Positions 16,418 to 23,544 of a stretch of DNA of 45,035 nt are shown one piece after another. Numbering within the stretch: the stretch's first letter is position 1; each line of letters begins with the position of its first letter. A program made the translations under genes and the position numbers. The notes beneath the pieces were generated by a model. That model searched no databases. It was not told the DNA's origin and saw nothing but the letters and a program-made list of their open reading frames with translations. The DNA comes from an uncultured Dorea sp. (lineage in GTDB: Bacteria > Bacillota > Clostridia > Lachnospirales > Lachnospiraceae), in contig CAMSTW010000022.1 in assembly GCA_947063855.1 (NCBI GenBank), positions 1 through 45,035 of the forward strand, written 5' to 3'.

Positions 16418-16463
16418 CCGGGCATAGACTGTATAAATAAAGCAAGGATTATGCTATGCCCGG
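16418..16463 (+). promoter_or_regulatory. Inverted repeat enclosing the start codon of the 54-aa ORF
   Basis: The perfect 10-bp arms CCGGGCATAG (16418-16427) and CTATGCCCGG (16454-16463) flank a 26-nt loop. The second arm contains the ATG of the small ORF and the loop contains the AAGGATT-like ribosome binding site. In RNA this would hide the start codon, suggesting translational control of the ORF and the integrase coupled to it. Confidence 0.6.
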
Positions 16464-16620
16464 CAGAAAATCAGAAACAATAGGGAAAGAAGCGTACCTC
16501 ATAGAACAGAATACACAGATTATGCTTAAATTAGCAGATCTGCTGCTTGAGGATAACCTGATTACGCCAGAGGAGAAGTTCCGCCTGAAACAGCTGATAC
16601 AAAGAGGTGGTTCCGTATGA
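16456..16620 (+). CDS. 54-aa SHOCT-like small protein, translationally coupled to the integrase
   Basis: ATG 16456 to TGA 16620; the last four bases ATGA overlap the integrase start. The sequence starts MPGRKSETIGKEAYLIEQ and ends in LADLLLEDNLITPEEKFRLK plus a short tail. The LL.D.LIT.EE pattern resembles the SHOCT short helical domain. Coupled placement directly before the integrase makes it a reasonable candidate for an accessory or directionality factor. That role is inferred from position only. Confidence 0.7.
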   Translation: MPGRKSETIGKEAYLIEQNTQIMLKLADLLLEDNLITPEEKFRLKQLIQRGGSV

Positions 16621-18452
16621 TACCACGTGCGGTGATTTATGCCCGCTGCAGTACGGAAGAAGAGAGCCAGAAGGATGCTTTAAGGAAGCAGGTAGACGAA
16701 GGAAGAGCCTGCGTCCGTGAAATGGGCTGGATACTGGCAGATCTCTATGTGGAGAGCCGTTCCGGCACGACCACAAAAGGCAGGAGCGAATACAACCGCC
16801 TGTATGAAGACCTGGCAGGCGACAGGTTTGATATTATTGTGATCAAATCACAGGACAGGTTGATGCGCAACACGAAGGACTGGTATCTCTTCGTAGACCG
16901 TCTGCTTACACAACAGAAGAAGCTCTACATCTACATTGAGCGAAAATTCTATACGACGGACGACGCCCTGATTACGGGGATCAAGGCGATCCTGGCCGAG
17001 GAATACAGCCGCGAACTGAGCAAGAAGATCAACAACGCCCACAAAAACCGTCAGAAACAGAACGGGCCGGTTGTCCTGACGTCTCATACATATGGATACC
17101 GGAAGATGCCGGATAAGAGCGTAGTTATTATAGAGGAGGAGGCGCAGATCAAGCGGCGCATGTATGAACTGTGCGCCGCCGGCTTTGGGAGCAGAACCAT
17201 ATCTGCTATCCTGAAAAAGGAAGGAATCACAGCCAGAAACGGCAAACCATTCACGGATTCGGCGATACTAAGGATGATACACAATCCGCTCAATAAGGGG
17301 ACGGCAGTCATGAACAGGCTCCATTATGATTTTGAGTCTAAGAGGATCCTGAAGATGCCAAAGGAGGAGCAGTATATCTATGAAAATAAAGTGCCGCCCA
17401 TTGTATCGGAAGAGCTGTGGGAAGCGGCGAACCAGGAGATATTAAGGAGAGCGGAAATCATAAAGAAAGGGGAGAAGAAAAGGGGCAGGAATCCCGGAAA
17501 ATCCCAGCTTAGCGGCAAGCTGTTCTGTGGATTATGCCTAAGCCCGTATTATAGAAAGACAAGGAGACGATACAAGGATAAAGCCGTCGTCTATGAGTGG
17601 AAATGTAAGAAGTATCTGGAAACCGGAAGGAACAAAGAGCAGGCAGACCATCCGCAGTTAAAAGAGGCGGAGCTTACAGCGGCAGAAGGATGCGGCAATA
17701 TCCATCTGGATGAAGAGAAGTTGTATCAGCTTCTGAGCGAGGTCTGCAGGAACCGGTATCAGACGGATAAAGAGCGGATCGTCGGGAAGCTGGTAACCCT
17801 GCTGAAACTGGTATTGAAAGAAAAGGATGATCAGCCGGAACTTGACAGGGAAAATCAGAAAAAAGAAAAATTACAGGAGCAGATGGATATATTGGTCGAA
17901 AAACTCCTGGACGGTATCATTTCCAATGAAATATATCAGAGAAAACAAAAGGAGCTGGAACAGGTCCTTGCCGTGGTGAAGGATAAGATCAGGGAACTGG
18001 AGCAGAAGAGGGCGAAAGGAGATGTGCTGGAAGACAGGCTTGCACAGATTGAGCGTACATTAAAGGAGGGAGGCGCGGTAGAAAAGGCTGCGGTGGCTGG
18101 GATGCTTGGAGAGGTGGATAAGATCTGGATTTATCCGGAGTATATGGAGATTGTGTTCCGTTTGTCTAAGCTTAACGGAATAGAGAATCCGGATATGGAG
18201 ACAGGCGGTCATGAGAACAGCATGAAGATAGAATATGGGAATCTGTTTGATTATAAGGCCAGGAAAAAGGATGAGAGGGAAGGTATTGTTGATCTGATGA
18301 GGGCGGATCCAGGGATTACCGCCCGGAGGATTGCCGATGAACTGGGAATCAGCCTGTCCGGGGCAAATTACAGGATCCGCGCATTGAAGAAGGAGGGAAG
18401 AATCCGGTTCAGCGGAAGGGGAGGGAAAGGAGAGTGGGAAATATTGGAGTAA
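16617..18452 (+). CDS. Large serine integrase with C-terminal winged-helix extension
   Basis: 611 aa. The resolvase domain has the nucleophile in IYARCSTEEE (Ser12) and IIVIKSQDRLMRN. The Recombinase domain runs from about 150 to 280. A zinc ribbon follows (LFCGLCLSPYY and KCKKYLET). A long Lys/Glu-rich coiled coil lies at about 400-490. Beyond the usual end, residues about 549-611 form a winged helix of LexA/MarR kind: EGIVDLMRADPGITARRIAD, then LGISLSGANYRIRALKKEGR and a wing. The stop is 108 bp from the right element end, so this is very likely the enzyme that inserted the element into the permease gene. The extra domain could allow self-repression or extra att contacts. Confidence 0.93.
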   Translation: MIPRAVIYARCSTEEESQKDALRKQVDEGRACVREMGWILADLYVESRSGTTTKGRSEYNRLYEDLAGDRFDIIVIKSQDRLMRNTKDWYLFVDRLLTQQKKLYIYIERKFYTTDDALITGIKAILAEEYSRELSKKINNAHKNRQKQNGPVVLTSHTYGYRKMPDKSVVIIEEEAQIKRRMYELCAAGFGSRTISAILKKEGITARNGKPFTDSAILRMIHNPLNKGTAVMNRLHYDFESKRILKMPKEEQYIYENKVPPIVSEELWEAANQEILRRAEIIKKGEKKRGRNPGKSQLSGKLFCGLCLSPYYRKTRRRYKDKAVVYEWKCKKYLETGRNKEQADHPQLKEAELTAAEGCGNIHLDEEKLYQLLSEVCRNRYQTDKERIVGKLVTLLKLVLKEKDDQPELDRENQKKEKLQEQMDILVEKLLDGIISNEIYQRKQKELEQVLAVVKDKIRELEQKRAKGDVLEDRLAQIERTLKEGGAVEKAAVAGMLGEVDKIWIYPEYMEIVFRLSKLNGIENPDMETGGHENSMKIEYGNLFDYKARKKDEREGIVDLMRADPGITARRIADELGISLSGANYRIRALKKEGRIRFSGRGGKGEWEILE

Positions 18453-18530
18453 CTGCCAATGTCTTAAAGACCGCGTTGGATTATTATTATGGCCAGGTGT
18501 GCAGGATTGCGGAAGGACTTAAGATTGCCT

Positions 18531-18562
18531 TCACACCATATCCGAATGCCTCCCCATCTGAA
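18531..18562. repeat. attR: right 30-bp inverted terminal arm plus AA core
   Basis: Arm at 18531-18560. Read on the minus strand it starts CAGATGGGGAGGC and ends GGTGTGA, matching the left arm at 8266-8295 except for about six positions, most of them transitions. Core AA is at 18561-18562, as at 8264-8265. Permease coding sequence resumes immediately beyond. Confidence 0.8.
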
Positions 18563-19252
18563 TACCTGACTGGAATATATGATCAGATATCCCAGTCCGT
18601 CTCTTGCCGCCAGGAATTCTCCTATGATAACTCCCACCAGGCACAGCCCGATATTGACTTTCATATTGCTGATGATGGCAGGTATAGAGCTTGGCAGCAC
18701 CACCTTTGTCAGTGCGTGGAACCGGTTGCCGCCCAGGGTATAGATCAGCTTGATCTTCCCGGGATCGACAGTGGTGAAGCTGGTATACAGGCTTAAGATA
18801 CTTCCGAAGACCGCAACCGACATCCCGGCTACGATGATCGTTGTCTTTGTGGCTCCCAGCCATACGATCAGAAGCGGCGCCAGCGCCGACTTGGGGAGAC
18901 TGTTCAGGACCACAAGGTAAGGATCGAGGATCTCGGAGAGTTTGCTGCTGAACCACAGGGCGACTGCCATCAGGATGCTGATGGCAATCACGAGCAGGAA
19001 GCTTAAGATGGTTTCGTACAGGGTCACTCCAAGATGGAGAAAGATGCTTTTATCCATGAGCATTCCAAAGAAGCAGAGTGCGATCTTGGAGGGACTGCTG
19101 AAGATAAAGGAATCAATAAGCCCTGTGTTGGCGGCAAATTCCCAGATAAACAGGAAGCTTAACAGAATCAGTATCCGGGATATCCTGACGATTCGTTTGT
19201 GTTTGCGGTGCATAAGCAGGTATTTCTGTTGTCCTGCTGACAGATTACTCAT
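18561..19252 (-). pseudogene. ABC transporter permease (SsuC/TauC-like), 5' part truncated by insertion
   Basis: From ATG 19252 the first 230 codons encode a normal binding-protein-dependent permease: a first membrane helix near residues 25-42, several more, and an EAA-type loop (LIYTLGGNRFHALTKVVLPS) that docks to the ATPase. After SSQVF the frame runs into the mobile element, adding about 31 foreign residues to a stop at 18464. The missing last helix lies at 8158-8263. The transporter family imports sulfonates, nitrate or pyrimidine-like compounds; the substrate here is unknown. With the last helix lost, the transporter is probably inactive until the element excises. It overlaps the ATPase gene by 8 bp (one operon). 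Confidence 0.92.
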
Positions 19253-20012
19253 CTGTATTCAACTCCTTCCATATGAGATTAAAATATGTTTTGAATTCCG
19301 GGGCGTTGCGCCGGTTCAGCGGTGTGTCGGCATCCAGCTCGAAGATCAGAGGGATGGTCTGCCGGATGGAGGCCGGACGGCCGGAGAGGATGATCACACG
19401 GTCTGCCAGTGATATGGCTTCGGACAGGTCGTGAGTTACAAGGAGAGCCGATTTGCCTTCTTTGCGGATAATCTGGCCGATATCGTCGCCGACGGTCAGA
19501 CGGGTCTGATAATCAAGAGCGGAAAATGGTTCATCCAGAAGCAGAAGATCCGGTTCCAGCACCAGTGTGCGTATCAGGGCCGCCCGCTGGCGCATACCGC
19601 CGGACAGTTCAGAGGGGCGTGAGGTTTCGAACTGGCGCAGACCGTAGAGATCCAGAAGGTCATGGGCTCTCTGGCGTGTCCGCGCGGTCAGCATATGCTG
19701 AATCTCAAGCCCCAGGATAACATTGCTGTAGATGGTCCGCCATTCGAAGAGTTCGTCGTGCTGGAGCATGTAGCCTACGTTGGTGGTGCTTTCTTTTAAG
19801 TATCGTCCATTGATTCGGATCAGACCCTTCTCCGGCTCAAGGAGGCCGGCGATGAGTGAGAGCAGCGTGGATTTGCCGCAGCCCGAAGGACCCACGATCG
19901 ACACGAATTCACCTTTGTTCAGTGCAAAGGAGATGTCTGTGAGGGCGGGGGTTTCTCCTTCCAGGGTGTGATAGGCATAATGGATATGTTTGAGTTCTAA
20001 TACTTGTTCCAT
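19245..20012 (-). CDS. ABC transporter ATP-binding protein (SsuB/TauB-like)
   Basis: 255 aa from ATG 20012 behind CAGGAGGTTCCT. Walker A GPSGCGKST is near residues 40-48, a Q-loop is in GYMLQHDELFEW, the signature is LSGGMRQRA, Walker B is LLLLDEPFSALD and the switch His is in LLVTHDLSEAI. It powers import through the permease encoded next to it, whose gene is now split by the mobile element. No substrate-binding protein gene is adjacent, which is unusual for this family: it may lie elsewhere or be lost. Transcription starts somewhere in the 130 bp shared with queH. Confidence 0.93.
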   Translation of the reverse strand: MEQVLELKHIHYAYHTLEGETPALTDISFALNKGEFVSIVGPSGCGKSTLLSLIAGLLEPEKGLIRINGRYLKESTTNVGYMLQHDELFEWRTIYSNVILGLEIQHMLTARTRQRAHDLLDLYGLRQFETSRPSELSGGMRQRAALIRTLVLEPDLLLLDEPFSALDYQTRLTVGDDIGQIIRKEGKSALLVTHDLSEAISLADRVIILSGRPASIRQTIPLIFELDADTPLNRRNAPEFKTYFNLIWKELNTDE

Positions 20013-20141
20013 AGGAACCTCCTGTATTTTGTCACGATTCAGCCATCAAGCGTTCAGACATTGTGATCCAGTTTCTTTACGGCTAAAATTGAAGTGTTAC
20101 ATTATTTTATGTAAATATCAGGAATTAGTGACGGATTAACC

Positions 20142-20170
20142 TTGTCAGAAGCGAAGAAAGAAGTTATAAT
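20142..20170 (+). promoter_or_regulatory. Promoter of queH
   Basis: TTGTCA and a perfect TATAAT are separated by 17 bp, 43 bp upstream of the start codon. No preQ1 riboswitch was recognised in the short leader. Confidence 0.8.
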
Positions 20171-20213
20171 GCAAAAGTATACGTGGTAATGTCTTTATAG
20201 GAGAAGAATTCAG

Positions 20214-20828
20214 ATGAATTATCAGAAAGAACTTGAGAAACTGATTGAAGGTCTGGGAAGAGAAGAGCGGGTGCCAAAGCTTCTGCTGCACAGCTGCTGC
20301 GCACCCTGCAGCAGCTATGTGATAGAGTACCTGAGTAATTATTTCAAGATTACCGTATTCTATTATAATCCGAATATTTATCCGGAGAGTGAGTATACCA
20401 AACGGATTCTGGAACAGCAGACATTGATCGGGGAGATGAAGACAAGATATCCGGTTTCGTTCATGGCGGGCAGTTATGAGAAAGAACGCTTCTATGAGAT
20501 GGCAAAGGGTCTGGAGCATGTGGGGGAAGGCGGGGAACGGTGTTTCAGATGTTATGAGCTGAGACTCAGGGAGACGGCGGAGGTTGCCGGGAAGTGCGGA
20601 TTCGATTATTTTACGACGACCTTGAGTATCAGCCCGCTTAAGAATGCGGCCAGGCTCAATGAGATTGGGATGAGGCTTGCAGGGGAATACAAAGTCGCCT
20701 ATCTGCCCTCTGATTTTAAGAAGCGGAACGGATATAAGAGGTCCATAGAATTGTCGAAGATCTATGGGCTGTACCGGCAGGATTATTGCGGGTGTGAGTT
20801 TTCTGTACCGGCGCCGCGCAGGGCGTAG
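20214..20828 (+). CDS. queH: Epoxyqueuosine reductase QueH
   Basis: 204 aa from ATG 20214 behind AGGAGAAG. Family-defining cysteines are present: HSCCAPCSSYVIEYL near the N-terminus, ERCFRCYELRL in the middle and DYCGCEFS near the end. These bind an iron-sulfur cluster and a second metal site. QueH performs the last step of queuosine synthesis, reducing epoxyqueuosine to queuosine in tRNA, in bacteria that lack QueG. It has its own promoter and appears to be a single-gene unit, divergent from the ABC ATPase gene. Confidence 0.95.
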   Translation: MNYQKELEKLIEGLGREERVPKLLLHSCCAPCSSYVIEYLSNYFKITVFYYNPNIYPESEYTKRILEQQTLIGEMKTRYPVSFMAGSYEKERFYEMAKGLEHVGEGGERCFRCYELRLRETAEVAGKCGFDYFTTTLSISPLKNAARLNEIGMRLAGEYKVAYLPSDFKKRNGYKRSIELSKIYGLYRQDYCGCEFSVPAPRRA

Positions 20829-21019
20829 GAAGCCGGTACGGGTATTTGGGTATAAGCAGATATGCAAACATGCAGGAATCAGGTATGTCAGGCATATTTT
20901 TAATACTGGCTGGCAGACTTGAATGGATGTAATATGGAATGTAACGAGAATATGAAGATCATATCCGCGGGTTTCAAATGGAACCAAGATTCGGCGGATG
21001 GTAAGGGAGAGGAAGAGCT

Positions 21020-22396
21020 ATGGCACAGTTATGGGGCGGCCGTTTTACCAAGGAGACGGATCAGCTGGTATATAATTTTAACGCATCGATCTCATTTGAC
21101 AGGAGATTCTATGCACAGGATATCCGGGGCAGTATCGCGCATGTGATGATGCTGGCAAGACAGGGGATTCTGACAGAGGAGGAGAAGGAGAAGATCATCG
21201 AAGGACTCGAGGGGATCCTGCGTGATGTGGAGAGCGGGAAGCTTGAGATCACAGAGCAGTATGAGGATATCCACAGCTTTGTCGAGGCGACGCTGATCGA
21301 CCGGATCGGGGAGCCGGGGAAGAAGCTGCATACGGGGCGCAGCCGCAATGACCAGGTGGCGCTGGACATGAAGCTCTATACAAGAGATGAGGTACATCAG
21401 TTGGATCAGCTGGTCAGGGAGCTTCTGCAGACGATTCTTACAATCATGGAAGAGAATGTAGATACATATATGCCGGGCTTTACGCATCTGCAGAAGGCCC
21501 AGCCGGTTACACTGGCGCATCATATGGGGGCGTATTTCGAGATGTTCAGAAGGGATCATGAGAGACTTCTTTTGATCTATGGACGGATGGCTACCTGTCC
21601 GCTGGGATCCGGGGCTCTGGCGGGGACGACCTATCCGCTGGACCGGGAATATACGGCAAGCCTGCTTGGCTTTGAAGGTCCCACAAGGAACAGTATGGAC
21701 GGGGTGTCGGACCGGGATTACCTTCTGGAGCTTCTGTCCGCACTGTCGATCATGATGATGCATCTGAGCCGTTTTTCCGAGGAGATCATCATCTGGAACT
21801 CCAATGAGTATCAGTTTGTGGAGATTGACGATGCTTACAGTACCGGAAGCAGTATCATGCCGCAGAAGAAGAATCCGGATATCGCGGAACTGGTCCGCGG
21901 GAAGACGGGGCGCGTCTACGGGGCTCTGCAGGCGCTTCTGGTCGCGATGAAGGGGATTCCGCTGGCATATAATAAGGATATGCAGGAGGATAAGGAATGG
22001 GCCTTCGATGCGATTGACACCGCGAAGGGGTGTCTTGCCTTGTTTACCGGGATGCTTGCAACGATGCGTTTTAAGAAGGAGCGGATGGAAGAGAGCGCGA
22101 AGCATGGGTTCACCAATGCCACGGACGCCGCGGATTATCTGGTGAACCACGGGGTTCCGTTCAGGGACGCCCATGGGATTGTAGGGCAGCTGGTGCTTCT
22201 GTGCATTGAGAAGGAGATTGCGCTTGATAACCTGCCGCTTGAGGAATATCAGAAGATATCGCCTGCGTTCGGGGAGGATATCTATGATGCGATCAGCATG
22301 GAGACCTGTGTCAATAAGCGTGTGACGGCTGGAGCGCCGGGAAGGACGGCGATGGAAGAGGAGATTGCCGAATGTAAGAAGTATCTTGCGCAATAG
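21020..22396 (+). CDS. argH: Argininosuccinate lyase
   Basis: 458 aa from ATG 21020 behind GGGAGAGGAAGAGCT. It cleaves argininosuccinate to arginine and fumarate, the last step of arginine synthesis. Visible motifs: MAQLWGGRF start, HTGRSRNDQVALD, TYMPGFTHLQKAQPV and the fumarase/aspartase-family signature GSSIMPQKKNPD around residues 278-290, whose Ser region is catalytic. Length is normal. No other arginine gene is adjacent. asd follows 26 bp downstream on the same strand, so the two may be co-transcribed. No T-box or arginine operator was recognised in the 190 bp upstream. Confidence 0.97.
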   Translation: MAQLWGGRFTKETDQLVYNFNASISFDRRFYAQDIRGSIAHVMMLARQGILTEEEKEKIIEGLEGILRDVESGKLEITEQYEDIHSFVEATLIDRIGEPGKKLHTGRSRNDQVALDMKLYTRDEVHQLDQLVRELLQTILTIMEENVDTYMPGFTHLQKAQPVTLAHHMGAYFEMFRRDHERLLLIYGRMATCPLGSGALAGTTYPLDREYTASLLGFEGPTRNSMDGVSDRDYLLELLSALSIMMMHLSRFSEEIIIWNSNEYQFVEIDDAYSTGSSIMPQKKNPDIAELVRGKTGRVYGALQALLVAMKGIPLAYNKDMQEDKEWAFDAIDTAKGCLALFTGMLATMRFKKERMEESAKHGFTNATDAADYLVNHGVPFRDAHGIVGQLVLLCIEKEIALDNLPLEEYQKISPAFGEDIYDAISMETCVNKRVTAGAPGRTAMEEEIAECKKYLAQ

Positions 22397-22422
22397 TATA
22401 TTTGAAGAAGGAGTGGAGGATT

Positions 22423-23508
22423 ATGGACAAGAAATTAAGAGTAGGTATCTTAGGTGCAACGGGGATGGTTGGCCAGCGTTTTATATCACTGCTTGAAGAC
22501 CACCCCTGGTTTGAGGTTGTGACGGTGGCGGCCAGCCCCAGATCGGCAGGGAAGACCTATGAGGAGGCGGTAGATGGCCGCTGGAAGATGACGACGCCGA
22601 TGCCGGAAGGCGTGAAGAAGCTTGAGGTGCTGAATGTCAATGAGGTGGAGAAGGTTGCGGCAACCGTTGATTTTGTGTTCAGCGCCGTGGATATGACGAA
22701 GGATGAGATCAAGGCGATCGAAGAGGAGTATGCGAAGACAGAGACGCCGGTGGTGTCGAATAACAGCGCACACCGCTGGACGCCGGACGTGCCCATGGTA
22801 GTGCCGGAGATTAATACCGGACATTTTGAAGTGATCGAGGCACAGAAGAAGCGCCTGGGAACAACCCGGGGGTTCATCGCTGTGAAGCCGAACTGCTCAA
22901 TCCAGAGCTATGCGCCGTGCCTGGCCGCATGGAGGGAATTTGAGCCGACAGAAGTGGTTGCGACGACTTATCAGGCAATCTCCGGAGCAGGCAAGACATT
23001 CAAGGACTGGCCGGAGATGGTGGAGAATATCATCCCATATATCGGAGGAGAAGAGGAGAAGAGCGAGCAGGAGCCGCTGCGTGTGCTGGGCCGGGTGGAA
23101 GACGGCCGGATTGTGAAAGCCGATCTTCCGAAGATTACCTGCCAGTGTATCCGTGTACCGGTATTGAACGGACACACGGCGGCAGTATTTATCAATTTTG
23201 CAAAGAAGCCTGCGAAGGAAGAACTGATCGAGAAACTTGAAAGCTACAGGGGATATCCCCAGGAGCAGAAGCTTCCAAGCGCACCCAGGCAGTTTATCCG
23301 TTATCTGAGCGATGACAACCGTCCGCAGGTGAAGCTGGATGTCGATTATGAGAACGGGATGGGAATCTCCATCGGACGGTTAAGAGAAGACAGTATCTAC
23401 GATTATAAATTCGTCGGTCTGTCCCACAACACTGTGCGCGGAGCCGCGGGCGGAGCCGTACTCTGCGCCGAAGCGCTGACCGCCAGGGGCTATATCGAGG
23501 CAAAATAA
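22423..23508 (+). CDS. asd: Aspartate-semialdehyde dehydrogenase
   Basis: 361 aa; start at ATG 22423 behind GGAGTGGAGGATT rather than an upstream in-frame codon at 22402. The enzyme makes L-aspartate-4-semialdehyde, the branch point to lysine/diaminopimelate, threonine and methionine. The NADP-binding start is VGILGATGMVGQRF; catalytic Cys158 lies in KPNCSIQSYAP; a late His is in RVPVLNGHTAAVF. Insertions and length match the archaeal/fungal-like subgroup found in clostridia. ppk1 follows after 36 bp. Confidence 0.95.
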   Translation: MDKKLRVGILGATGMVGQRFISLLEDHPWFEVVTVAASPRSAGKTYEEAVDGRWKMTTPMPEGVKKLEVLNVNEVEKVAATVDFVFSAVDMTKDEIKAIEEEYAKTETPVVSNNSAHRWTPDVPMVVPEINTGHFEVIEAQKKRLGTTRGFIAVKPNCSIQSYAPCLAAWREFEPTEVVATTYQAISGAGKTFKDWPEMVENIIPYIGGEEEKSEQEPLRVLGRVEDGRIVKADLPKITCQCIRVPVLNGHTAAVFINFAKKPAKEELIEKLESYRGYPQEQKLPSAPRQFIRYLSDDNRPQVKLDVDYENGMGISIGRLREDSIYDYKFVGLSHNTVRGAAGGAVLCAEALTARGYIEAK

Positions 23509-23544
23509 AGGCGTAAAGGAAAGTGAAAAACGTGAGGTGCAGAT

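Larger units (their letters stand above)
8266..18560. mobile_element. 10.3-kb integrative element inserted in an ABC permease gene
   Basis: Ends are defined by three independent signs: the permease gene is split precisely here and rejoins in frame when the segment is removed; the ends are imperfect inverted repeats of 30 bp; and the only recombinase inside, a large serine integrase, ends 108 bp from the right end, the usual place for its att site. Cargo: YczE-like membrane protein, MmcQ/YjbR protein, an unknown 313-aa protein, an Rpn nuclease gene with two C-terminal copies, a lipoprotein, a membrane-fused sigma factor, a 54-aa ORF and the integrase. No relaxase, coupling protein, type IV secretion or replication gene is visible, so it would need a helper to transfer. 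Confidence 0.88.

Noticed and set aside
18434-18796. Plus-strand ORF of 120 codons after the integrase
   Set aside because: It runs across attR into the antisense strand of the permease gene and has no ribosome binding site or recognisable product.
20829-21019. T-box or amino-acid riboswitch before argH
   Set aside because: No T-box consensus, specifier stem or terminator pair could be recognised.
21092-22393. Long minus-strand ORF antisense to argH (433 codons); similar ones antisense to ppk1, topB and the subtilase
   Set aside because: They lie fully inside strongly conserved genes, have no ribosome binding sites and encode low-complexity His/Arg/Leu-rich sequences.
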